Below are positions 20,901 through 31,199 of a stretch of DNA of 64,000 bases, piece by piece (position 1 is the first letter of the stretch; every line of letters begins with the position of its first letter). The notes beneath the pieces are model-generated. The model worked only from the letters and a program-made list of their open reading frames with translations, searched no databases and had not been told where the DNA came from. The position numbers and the translations under genes were made by a program. This DNA is from Hanleya hanleyi (lineage: Eukaryota; Mollusca; Polyplacophora; Lepidopleurida; Hanleyidae): NCBI GenBank assembly GCA_036873755.1, contig JAVTVY010019498.1, forward strand, positions 1-64,000, written 5' to 3'.

Positions 20901-23439
20901 GTATCTGAAGTCAATTATTCGTCATGTATCGATGATTTGGGATATATCGAGTGTTGCATTGTTTTCTTGTATTCAACATCACAGTTAATTCATAGTAAAC
21001 AACACCCTTGTTTTCTCATCTACATGTAGCTGCAGAGTGTTATGTTGGGCCATCTGCTTCAACAGATGAGAGGGCTACAGGTATATGCACATTGTTCATC
21101 ATTCTATCACAGTAATGAGACTTTGTTTGCATACGATGGTGTCAGTTTTCTATCACCAGTAGTATGCCGGCCATTGTGGTTGATTTTTTTGTAAGGGTGT
21201 TCAGGAATGGTGAAGATTCAACACAGTTCCGTTTTGTTCCTCTTCTATATGTAATATGGTACCACAGCTTTAGCCTGAATATTTGTTGTATCACATTACC
21301 ATTTCATCTTTTCTGTCACATCCAATGATACCGGTAGCCATTATCTTGTGATGCAGGCATGTCAGAGACCAATTATTTCACATAGTCCAAGTTATTAAAT
21401 AATGCACACACTTCCACCATCATCCGAAACCCTGTAATGTATCATCCGAAACCCTGTAATGTAATGATCCGCACTGTGACGTGTCTCTGATCTTTCTTGC
21501 AACCAGTTGGTCCTATTAAACAAATAAAGAATTGTGCAATATAATTTGTCTTCACTATCCTGTCAATATAAGCTTACATTTGTAAGTACCATTCTATAAA
21601 ATCTGAACTCATCAACTGTACATTGAGCCATCTGCAGATGAAGCCTTGATGACCCCCCCCACTCACCAACAGAGTGGCAAAATTATTCATTCTTGTTGCT
21701 GGTTTTAGTATGGTCTATGAGCATCATATATCTGATTATTAGCATTGAAAATGACAGATTATTCCTGACATCTTCAATCGCGATAAAATCCATTACAAGA
21801 TGATGATGTTCACTCTGTGGGAGCCATATACACTGTCGCCTCCTTCATCTTCCTCCAACAGTCAGACTCAAACAAATGGCTTCTTTCTGACCTTCTCCTG
21901 TTACACTTTCTGTAGGAGAAAATATTAAATGGAGTAAGATCTAATATAACTAATTTATTCATAAAGGTTGGGGGAAATATCCCGATTTTCATGACAAGCA
22001 CTCACTCACTCGGCCCCTCGCAACCCCTGGCAATTTCTCATGCCACCACCCTGCCTCGGGAATATCTCATGAAATCAATCCCACATGGTCTTGCCACATA
22101 AAATAGTATATATTTTCACCACCCCCCCCCCTCCTCCCCCCACACACACTTTACCACCATGCCCCCTTATCTGGATTGGAAAAAAAAATCATAATTACTA
22201 ACATGGATATTATAGTATACTAATTTGGTAGCTACCACCCTATGTTGCATGTTTGTAAATCTCATCCATTTGCCTCTTGATCCCCCCCCCCTCCCCCCTA
22301 ACTGGATGTGTGTGTAGTGGGCATGGTGGGGGGGGGGGGGTTATGGGGTAATACATGGTACAGCTATGATGTATCATTTATCAAGTCTTATCAATGACTT
22401 CTCAAATTTCCTTTGATTATGTCCTTGTAATGTATTCACTTACTACTTGTCATCCATTATGGTGTATTTCATAAACATCAAAATGACTTCTTCATCGATC
22501 AGGCCCTATTGGCAGCTGGACTTCTCACACTTCTCACTTGATCACTGGATAAACAGTTACACAATATTGACATGATATTACCCCATTGGACACAAAATGT
22601 TGCCAACATTTGATATAGTCTTACGACATTATGTAACTATTATAAATTCATTGGACTGATTAGAATTTCAGACAAAATTGAGGGGTGACTGAATGTTAAT
22701 AGATGTTTTGAATTATTATAGGATTATAATATGCATAGGAATATGTCCAGTGAACAATACTATATAATGTCTTAATGTATTTATTTTTTTTGTCTTGGAA
22801 TAGGAGATTAATGCATATTAGTTTGCAAGGACCTTAGAGTTTAACAATCCACAAAGCGTATTGCAAGTATTTTTGTGGACAACGCGGCTGATAATTACTG
22901 GTATCCATATGTATATAGCTGTTGACCTATGCAGATATAGTGACAGTTTAATTAATTCTATTTTGGAAATGCATAGGAAATTATATAGCCTGTAAGGGCC
23001 TTATATTGCACTCATCCACAACTGGTATGGACAAACGACATGCTAAATGTAATAAGTGATTGGAAATTGGAAATTGCAAAATACCGCCAAGTGGTAACAG
23101 TAAATTATATCAATGACATATTAAAACAGACAACAGACAGCAAAATTCTTTCACGCAATGAATAAATGAACGGAGAATGAACAATGAAGCATAGTCCAGT
23201 TTTCGACACAGCTTCGATTTCAAAACATAAAGCGAAAGCAACGGGGACGAGATTTCTGTGCGTAACGTATTCAGTGTTGAAGCGCAGTTCAAACAATTGT
23301 TTGTCCATATTACTTACCAGAAAACAGATGTAACGGGACGAGTAATGTTCATTGTTAAGCTGCCAACAACACCACACGTTCTCCTCCTGATACTGCAATC
23401 CAGCAGGTGGCGCTTCATAAAACGAAGGACGATAACCGA
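20901..23439. other. No gene seen; homopolymer tracts
   Basis: AT-rich interior of the CACTA-like element. Poly-C runs lie near 22122-22140 and 22285-22300, and a run of about 19 G near 22328. Several short ORFs show no domain. Confidence 0.5.
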
Positions 23440-24170
23440 TGGCCAGTTGAACCATAGTCCAGTTGAACGTTGAACCAAAAAGTGGTTCTTTTGAAAAACA
23501 ATAACGAGGGCGGGAAATACGTTGAACCGAAAAACAGTTGAACGTATACTCGGTCGGGAATAATTTTGACCCACACAACAGTATTACGTCTTTCATTTTT
23601 GATAACTTCTATGATTGTTTCTGACTGTTGATAGGCTATTTTATGAGCGAAAATAGTAATATGCCATCAAAATAAGTGCATAACAGCGAAGTTTCCCAAA
23701 TCGACACGCGTTATTAACAACTTGGACATTCAGTTTTAAGCATAACCACATGGTTTATTTGGAAAAGTCTGCAGAATTTAACTTAATATTAATAAGAAAA
23801 TTACTCCCTGTTCTCAGACATTCATATCCCATTGTTTCGGTCATGTTGGTGTCGTTTTACCATGCACGGAGTTTCATGTGGTTGAACGTATAACCAGTTA
23901 TAGGTTGAACGTAGAACCAATAATAGGTTCAACGTTTACGCCCAAGCTAGTATCATGTGGTCATACGTAGAACCAGTTATAGGTTGAAAGAAGAACCAAT
24001 AACAGGTTCAACGTTTACCTCCATGCAAGTATCAATATATGCTTGAATTCGAACTGAAAACGTTCAACCAGATTTCGGGTAAACGTTTACTGTCATTAAA
24101 AATTGGTTCAACGTTGAACTGATAACAGGTTGAACATTTACTCCCTGAAATTGGCCGTTTTTACAGTGAT

Positions 24171-24470
24171 CAGATTATTCTCAAATTTTGTATTCATATG
24201 TGACCCGCCCCAAATAACATGAACACCGGTGGGCATCTAGTACCGGCAATAACTTCAGAGTCTCAAAGTTCAAATGCCGATACCATGACATGAGATGTCA
24301 TTTGGAATTGTGTTTTGCCTGCTTGCACCTACAGGTGGTGACTCCTTGTGGCAAAGTCTAAATTTGGTTTCTGGGCAATAGGTTGAGGATGCCTTCATAT
24401 TCTTGTCAAATTTAGTTTGCAGATAATATGCCATGAGTTGTCTCTTGGGGTTGCATTTCGGTTACATAAT
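24171..24470. repeat. Continuation of the 160-180-bp array after the transposon
   Basis: ATTATTCTCAAATTTTGTAT, CATGACATGAGATGTC and CCTACAGGTGGTGACTCC continue the degenerate units interrupted at 17990, proving that the insertion is later than the array. Confidence 0.75.
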
Positions 24471-25139
24471 TTTCATGCTACATGGTAAAGAAAATATATT
24501 ACAGTAGCAATCAACATTCAGTCAGCCATTCGGAGTTGATCTCAAAACCTGGGAAGGTGGAAAGACCCCTCTGCTTCTTACGCCTGTGAAGTAGCTGTTG
24601 CCATCCTCATGAATATCTTCTGAAACCGACAGCGCTTATAAATATTGCTGCCATTTTGGCGGGGGACCTAGCATCCTCTGGCTGCTTGTTGGTCTGCGAA
24701 GCAGAGGTGGATATTTTATGGTGATCTATTTGGGCCAATTTGATCTCGCGCGTCGACTTGCAAAAGTCGACGCACGACGCGCGACGCGAAAAGTCGACGT
24801 CGTGTTTTGAAACGCGACGTCGCCCTTTTCGTCGCGCGTCGCGCGTCGACTTTTACAATGTTAAAGAGATAGGCCAAAACTCGACGTCGTGTTTCAAAAG
24901 TCGACGTCGCCTTTTGGCCTATCTCTTAGCATTGTAAAAGTCGACGCGCGACGCGCGACGGAGAGGGCGACGTCGCCTTTCAAAACGCGACGTCGACCTT
25001 TTCGCGTCGCCCTTTTAAAAGGGCGACGCGCGACGCACGACGGACATTCGCGTCGCGCGTCGCCCTTTTAAAGGGCGACGCGCGACGCGCGACGGACATT
25101 CGCGTCGCGCGTCGCCCTTTTGGTTTACAAAAGTGCGCA

Positions 25140-28100
25140 TGTCTGGGGAGCATGTATTACTATAATGTTCACAGCTGTGATTTTCGATTCTTGTAGCTCC
25201 TGACTGGCCGCTGTTGGTAATTTGGTGAGAATTTACTGCAAGATAGCAAGAATGAGAAGATATTTTGCATGCAATGAGACTATGTACAACATAATATATT
25301 TGTTTCGCTGTCTGAAATGCTTTTTTTGCTGATCAATTTTCGAACACTGGTACCTGTATTCCACAAAATCCACACCCCTCAATCGAGAGGACAATTCGCA
25401 TCTATTAGCTTGTCAATGTGTTACTATTTCGCCGGACTAATACGTAAATTAAATTCAAGTTTCCAATAATGATCAAAAGCGTATGTAAGTAACTATTATG
25501 CAGGATTAACAGTAACGACTGGAAAACAGAGGGAAAATAATTAATTGCTTGTGTAGTTCAATGGAACTGTGAGATCTTGCATTCTGGAGACATCCTGATG
25601 AATGTTTCCTGTTAAAACGCGCCATGTTGCATTTTATCTCGAATCATACAACCCTTTTTAATAGTAAGGCTTTGTTTTCTGCCATTTTAGACAAGTGACT
25701 ATATGCATGATATGCTGTCAAAGTAAAGGTGAGGTGTGGGGTCATTTAACTTTCGTTTTCCGCCGGAAAACAGTAAGATCCCACATTTCCTTTGAGCTAC
25801 ACAAGCTGTTAATTAGTTTTTCTCTGTTTTCCAGTCGTTACTGTTACTCCTGCAAAACTGTTATTTACATAATCTTTTGGTTCATTATTGGAAACTTGAA
25901 TTTATTCTACGTGTTAGTCCGACGAAATATGAAAACATTGACAAGCTAATAGATGCGTATTGTCCTCGCGATGGAGGGGTGTGGATTTTGTGGAACACAG
26001 GTACCAGTGTTCGAAAATTAATCAGCAATATAACATATATGACAGCGAAACAAATAAATTATGTGGTACATAGTCTCCATGTATGTTAAATATCTTGCCA
26101 TTCTTGCTTTGTTGCAGTAAATTCTCAGCAAATTACCAACACCGGTCAGAAGCTACAAGGTTCGGAAATCGCAGATGTGAACATTTTTTTTTTTCGTTCG
26201 AAATTAACACCCTAAATCACAATACAACGAAACAATACGAGACAGAACAAGACTATATGATACGTACAATACAATAAAATGCAAAATAATACCATAATAC
26301 CAATTCAACATATTATAACTCAATACATTACAAAACAATACAATACAGTACGGTGAAATATGCCATAATACAACACATCACAGTACAAACACACATACAC
26401 CTTTACATAAAAGAAGAAAGTTAACAAAGATTGTGAATTTTATATAATACGTTTGTACAACGTATAGTGGCAAACTTCAATAGATAATTTGATTGATAAT
26501 TTATTGTGTCTCGTGAACAATATGGAATACATGCTCCCCAGACATGCGCACTTTTGTAAACCAAAAGGCGACGCGCGACGCGAATGTCCATCGCGCGTCG
26601 ACTTTTTAAAAGTCGACGCGCGACGGAAAAAGTCGACGTCGCCTTTTGAAACGCGACGTCGCCCTTTCCGTCGCGCGTCGCGCCAAAACTCGACGTCGTG
26701 TTTCAAAAGAGGACATCGACTTTTGGCCTATCTCTTAGCATTGTAAAAGTCGACGCGCGACGCGCGACGGAGAGCGCGACGTCGCTTTCAAAACGCGACG
26801 TCGACTTTTTGCGTCGCGCGTCGTGCGTCGCCTTTTTGAAGAATCAAAACCCGACGCGCGATGCGCGACGGAAAAAGTCGACGTCGCGTTTTGAAAGGCG
26901 ACGTCGCCCTCTCCGTCGCGCTTCGCGCGTCGCCTTTTGCAATGTTAAAGAGATAGGCCAAAACTCGACGTCGTGTTTCAAAAGTCGACGTCGACTTTTT
27001 CCGTCGCGCGTCGACTTTTAAAAAGTCGAAGCGCGACGCGCGACCGACATTCGCGTCGCGCGTCGCCTTTTGGTTTACAAAAGTGCGCATGTCTGGGGAG
27101 CATGTATTCCATATTGTTCACGAGACAATAAATTATCAATCAAATTATCAATTGAAGTTTGCCACTATACGTTGTACAAACGTATTATATAAAATTCACA
27201 ATCTTTGTTAACTTTCTTCTTTTATGTAAAGGTGTATGTGTGTTTGTACGGTGATGTGTTGTATTATGGCATATTTCACCGTACTGTATGGTATGGTATT
27301 GTTTAGAATTGTATTGTTTTGTAATGTATTGAGTTATAATATGTTGAATTGGTATTATAGTATTATTTTGCATTTTATTGTATTGTGCGTATCATATAGT
27401 CTTGTTCTGTCTCGTATTGTTTCGTTGCATTGTGATTTGGGGTGTTAATTTCGAACGAAAAAAAAAATGTTCACATCTGCGATTCCCGAACCTTGTAGCT
27501 TCTGGCCGGTGTTGGTAATTTGCTGAGAATTTACTGCAACAAAGCAAGAATGGCAAGATATTTAACATACATGGAGACTATGTACCACATAATTTATTTG
27601 TTTCGCTGTCAGATATGTTATATTGCTGAATAATTTTCGAACACTGGTACCTGTGTTCCACAAAATCCACACCCCTCCATCGAGAGGACAATACGCATCT
27701 ATTAGCTTGTCAATGTTTTCATATTTCGTCGGACTAACACGTAGAATAAATTCAAGTTTCCAATAATGAACCAAAAGATTATGTAAATAACAGTTTTGCA
27801 GGAGTAACAGTAACGACTGGAAAACAGAGAAAAACTAATTAACAGCTTGTGTAGCTCAAAGGAAATGTGGGATCTTACTGTTTTCCGGCGGAAAACGAAA
27901 GTTAAATGACCCCACACCTCACCTTTACTTTGACAGCATATCATGCATATAGTCACTTGTCTAAAATGGCAGAAAACAAAGCCTTACTATTAAAAAGGGT
28001 TGTATGATTCGAGATAAAATGCAACATGGCGCGTTTTAACAGGAAACATTCATCAGGATGTCTCCAGAATGCAAGATCTCACAGTTCCATTGAACTACAC

Positions 28101-28345
28101 AAGCAATTAATTATTTTCCCTCTGTTTTCCAGTCGTTACTGTTAATCCTGCATAATAGTTACTTACATACGCTTTTGATCATTATTGGAAACTTGAATTT
28201 AATTTACGTATTAGTCCGGCGAAATAGTAACACATTGACAAGCTAATAGATGCGAATTGTCCTCTCGATTGAGGGGTGTGGATTTTGTAGAATACAGGTA
28301 CCAGTGTTCGAAAATTGATCAGCAAAAAAAGCATTTCAGACAGCG
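25140..28345. repeat. Nested palindrome (palindrome of palindromes)
   Basis: The outer symmetry pairs about 25140-26560 with about 27085-28345, centred near 26810. An 84-codon frame at 25695-25949 has an identical mirror at 27702-27956. Within each half a second inversion pairs 25160-25560 with 25800-26180 (centre near 25690, about 10-15% diverged). No gene is needed to explain these frames; they are symmetric by structure. Confidence 0.85.
26560..27085. repeat. Central CpG-rich GTCGAC/GCGCGAC array
   Basis: The palindromic centre is built from AAAGTCGACGCGCGACG-type units and GACGTC units like those at the element termini (24740-25120 and 34550-34870). It is flanked on both sides by TTTGTAAACCAAAAGG and AGTGCGCATGTCTGGGGAGC or their complements. 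Confidence 0.9.
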
Positions 28346-28349
28346 ATGG

Positions 28350-28560
28350 AAACCCTTGCGCGCCGGGGTCAAAGGTCAGTTCCGGTCACGTGAACGGAAG
28401 CGGAAGTGACCTCCGGAGCTCCGGAGCTCCGGAGCTCCGAGTTCTCTTGTAGCAACGCCCGTCAACGCCCGGTGGTGGCGTCGGAGCTCCGGAGCTCCGA
28501 GTTCCATGAGCTCCGGAGCTCCAAGAGCTCGGCGAGCTCGGAGCTCTTGCATATTTTTGT
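28350..28560 (+). promoter_or_regulatory. GGAGCTCC palindrome array and receptor/ETS sites
   Basis: It contains a direct-repeat-1 site (GGGTCAAAGGTCA, 28367-28379), a GGTCACGTGAACG E-box, two GCGGAAG/CGGAAGTG ETS cores, then at least nine GGAGCTCC or close octamers between 28413 and 28550. It lies just upstream of the first zinc-finger promoter and may act as its enhancer. Confidence 0.5.
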
Positions 28561-28599
28561 CACTTTCGATGTGAATTGAAGGAAAGGAGATGGTACTGA

Positions 28600-28707
28600 C
28601 CTGTTTGTGGGGGTTCGTTTGAGTGTGCTAAAAATAGATCACCAGCTAGCGTGCTATAAAAGGGAAGCGGCCTGGTCGTTTCATCAGACACTCTGTCAAC
28701 CACCAAG
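28600..28707 (+). promoter_or_regulatory. Promoter of zinc-finger gene I-1 (MEF2-like + TATA)
   Basis: CTAAAAATAG (28628-28637, an exact MEF2 consensus) is followed by TATAAAAG at 28655-28662, 53 bp before the ATG. The whole 85-bp block is nearly identical to 29690-29778 upstream of the second gene, indicating duplication with conserved control sequence. Confidence 0.65.
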
Positions 28708-29628
28708 ATGTTCACTTGTACTACGTGCTCGAAAGCATTCACTCGTCTGCACGACTTGCGCCGCCATGACGCTACCAAGCACGAAGGAACCGCCCGGCAT
28801 AGCTGTACGATATGTACACTGTCGCTTCAGCGCCCAGATCATTTACAGCGCCACACACGTGCACGCCATGAAGTACCCAAGCGTCCATGCGAAGAATGTG
28901 GTCGGATTTTCAAACTGACCAGTCAGTTGCTGCGACACCAACGCACATGACACCCTGTTCTGCAGTCACGTCTGCAGGTAGAAGAGTCCGTAGGCACCAG
29001 TATCGAGAAAGCGGGAACTCCCACCCATCGCACGAGAGTTGAAGATGATGATGTCGCCCTAATTCAACAGTCAAATTCCGACGACAAGACATTGGGCCAG
29101 ATTTTGCACGACGAGGAGAGCAAAGTACACTTCGTGGACGAACCCATACATGTTCCTAGCGATCTGTTACACGAACACCATCCAGTGAGTGACATCTATC
29201 GGCGCCATCGGCACATGATCCGGCACTGTTTCTACCGTCATCGCCCCATTCAAGATATCTACAATTTCCGACTGACCAACCTCACCCGCCTACGCAGCTA
29301 CGTAAAAGCCATCTTCAACGATCAAACTACGGCCTTCAAGTTGAATCTGGCGTTTGGTTATGTGCTGCAGCATAAGGACACAGACCAAGCAGCCCGATAT
29401 TTTTACCCGAGCAGTAACATCCGGGTATTTGACCAACCGTTTACCATCATTAACCGGGCGTCGCTAGAGGCAATGCTGGAGAAACTGGACACCGTGGATC
29501 CCTTGGAATGGGCCCAACAACAACGCCCCAACACACAATGGGTCGTAGAGAGGGTGACCAATGTCACGTTTTTCGTTACCAAGCTGACCGACCACCCCCA
29601 TCGGCTGAATGTGCCACCCTTGCACTGA
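28708..29628 (+). pseudogene. Type-I zinc-finger gene I-1, one in-frame TGA
   Basis: A single frame of 307 codons is interrupted only by TGA at 28948-28950. Fingers: C4, C7, H20, H25; C33, C36, H49, H54; C61, C64, H77 and a final His immediately after the stop. The stop therefore falls between the two zinc-binding histidines of finger 3. After it the frame stays open through an acidic linker to the conserved C-terminal domain (YNFRL, FKLNLAFGY, RYFYPSSNIRVFDQPF, WVVERVTNVTFFV). The frame of the downstream ATG at 29092 is the same. Possible readings are a recent nonsense mutation, two separate short proteins, or readthrough. The domain's function is unknown to me; I recall similar zinc-finger proteins in cnidarian and mollusc genomes without known roles. 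Confidence 0.65.
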
Positions 29629-29689
29629 TGAATACCATAGCATGCAATACATACTCTATATGTCTGGTCCTCGACTTGGGGTAGTTGAA

Positions 29690-29778
29690 CTGAGTGTGCT
29701 AAAAATAGATCACCAGCTAGCGTACTATAAAAGGGAAGCGGCCTGGTCGTTTCATCCGATACTCTGTCAACTACCAAG
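29690..29778 (+). promoter_or_regulatory. Promoter of zinc-finger gene I-2 (MEF2-like + TATA)
   Basis: CTAAAAATAG at 29699-29708 and TATAAAAG at 29726-29733, again 53 bp before the ATG. It is a near-copy of the promoter at 28600-28707. Confidence 0.65.
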
Positions 29779-30702
29779 ATGTTCACTTGCACAACTTGGC
29801 AGAAGCAGTTTACTCGCCCAGAAGACTTGCGACGTCACGAGGCCTCCACCCACACTGGTACACTATATTCTTGTATAACCTGCGCACGGTCATTTAATCG
29901 GGAAGATGCTTTACTGCGCCACGAACGCTCACTCCACGAGGGTGCGAAGGAACAATGTTATGAATGTGGTCAACTCTTCAAACGACGCAGTCAGTTAAGA
30001 CGGCATCAGCGTTTGATTCATGTCCCGTCTCTACGATTTGGGCGACAACTTCCTACTGAAGAGGAGCCGCAAAAGGTCAGACCCAGTGAAGATAAGCCCG
30101 GGGAGACGAACGCCACGGGTGATGCGATGACGGAGAGCCCGCCTGTACCCACAGTTCAGAAGAGCCTGGATTTCCAGCCGGACTCCACCGTTACGGTTTC
30201 GAGTCATACGCCTGACAACATTGAACCTTTTCTGGAAGATGCGGTGGATGGTCCCAGCGATCTCTTACCCGAAGATCATCCAGTGCGTGAGATGTATCGA
30301 CGCCATTGGTACATGATCCGACACTGTTTTCATCGGCATCGCCCGATATTGGACTTATATAATTTCCGGTTGGAAGAAAACATCCGTCTACGTAGCTACG
30401 TGGAAGCCATCTTCAACGACCAAGATACAGCCTTCAAGTTAAATCTCACTTTTGGATACATTCTTCGCCATAAAGAGACAGACCAGCTCCGTTACTTTTA
30501 TCCCAGCAATAATACCCGGGTGTTTGACCAGCCTTTCACCATTATCCATCGTGCGTCACTGGAGACGATGCTGAAGGAACTGGACAGCGTGGATAGTTTG
30601 GAATGGGCCCAACAACAACGCCCCAACACAAAATGGCAAGTGGAGAGGGTGACCAATGTTACGTTCTTCGTGGTTAAACTGACCACCATCCCCATCGCAT
30701 GA
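29779..30702 (+). CDS. Type-I C2H2 zinc-finger protein I-2
   Basis: Intact 307-residue frame with its own MEF2-like/TATA promoter. Finger 1 is damaged: C4, then W7 in place of the second Cys, H20, H25. Finger 2 (C32, C35, H48, H53) and finger 3 (C60, C63, H76, H81) have all ligands. Residues 85-160 are a polar, acidic linker. Residues 165-305 form the conserved C-terminal domain with MYRRH, YNFRL, FKLNLTFGY, RYFYPSNNTRVFDQPF, EWAQQQRPNTKW and ERVTNVTFFV. The gene is a tandem copy of the one at 28708 and is followed by a type-II gene remnant and the shared 3'-UTR. It is probably a DNA-binding regulator carried by the element; target and role are unknown. GC content is visibly higher than in the surrounding DNA. 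Confidence 0.75.
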   Translation: MFTCTTWQKQFTRPEDLRRHEASTHTGTLYSCITCARSFNREDALLRHERSLHEGAKEQCYECGQLFKRRSQLRRHQRLIHVPSLRFGRQLPTEEEPQKVRPSEDKPGETNATGDAMTESPPVPTVQKSLDFQPDSTVTVSSHTPDNIEPFLEDAVDGPSDLLPEDHPVREMYRRHWYMIRHCFHRHRPILDLYNFRLEENIRLRSYVEAIFNDQDTAFKLNLTFGYILRHKETDQLRYFYPSNNTRVFDQPFTIIHRASLETMLKELDSVDSLEWAQQQRPNTKWQVERVTNVTFFVVKLTTIPIA

Positions 30703-30735
30703 AAGTATTCACCCATGCACTGATAGATACTCAGA

Positions 30736-30801
30736 ATGCACAAACAACTATCTGAGTATATGTGGCCTCAACGGTATCCTGGCCTGCCCGATGACGATTA
30801 G
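30736..30801 (+). pseudogene. Last 21 codons of a type-II zinc-finger gene
   Basis: A 66-bp ATG-to-TAG stretch reads MHKQLSEYMWPQRYPGLPDD plus D. It aligns to the C-terminus of the protein at 12957-13523 and to the identical-position scrap at 1014-1079. The join to the end of the type-I gene (ATACTCAGAATGC) is the same in both. Confidence 0.7.
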
Positions 30802-30819
30802 AACAAACGGTTCAGAGCG

Positions 30820-31110
30820 AACATGGCCGAAGATGGAACTTTCTGAAATGGCGACTTCTGATTGGACAAGAGTAGCCGAGAATACATCTAACGGACAGGA
30901 ACGAATATGAAACTTGCAAATGGTGGCCTCTGATTGGAAAAGAATCTTCTTGAATTGTAAATATACCCAACGCGGCTCCCCCAGCGTGGGTATGATGTAA
31001 CATTGGGGAGAATAAACTATATGGAAAAACTTCTTGTTGTTGTTGTTCTCTCATGTGTCATCCTTGTTGTTGTTGTTGCTCTTGTTGTTCTCTCTCCGGT
31101 CTATATCATG
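30820..31110 (+). repeat. Shared 3'-UTR module (element C)
   Basis: Copy of the 1100-1345 module with GGGGAGAATAAACTATATG (near 31008) and GTT tracts to 31090. It supplies the likely poly(A) site for the zinc-finger gene at 29779. Confidence 0.7.
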
Positions 31111-31199
31111 GCGTTATGTTAGAGTGTTAAGGTGTAACGACGGGCGTCGAGGGCGTCACTACATTTCGAAGAATTAGTGACAATTCCATGGAATATCAG

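Larger units (their letters stand above)
17993..24168. mobile_element. CACTA-like non-autonomous DNA transposon, 6.2 kb
   Basis: CACTGTAAAAACG at 17993 and its perfect inverse CGTTTTTACAGTG ending at 24168 bound the element. AT flanks it on both sides (17991-17992, 24169-24170), and the surrounding tandem repeat rejoins cleanly across the gap. CACT(A/G) termini, a 2-3-bp duplication and dense subterminal repeats are hallmarks of EnSpm/CACTA transposons. Subterminal GGTTCAACGTT motifs in both orientations fill 18010-18330 and 23440-24150. No transposase is readable. The interior is a 150-bp minisatellite (19130-20900) plus AT-rich DNA. The longest frame, 163 codons at 23105-23596 on the minus strand, has no recognisable domain. 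Confidence 0.8.

Noticed and set aside
23105..23596. 163-codon minus-strand frame as transposase of the CACTA-like element
   Set aside because: It has no catalytic motif or domain, and part of it lies in subterminal repeats.
25695..25949. 84-codon membrane-like ORF with exact mirror copy as a conserved gene
   Set aside because: Identity with 27702-27956 is explained by the recent outer palindrome; there is no recognisable domain and it overlaps the inner inverted repeat.
28708..30702. GC-rich zinc-finger block as bacterial contamination
   Set aside because: TATA boxes, AATAAA signals, C2H2 fingers and terminal repeats shared with the rest of the window show that it is an element of this genome.
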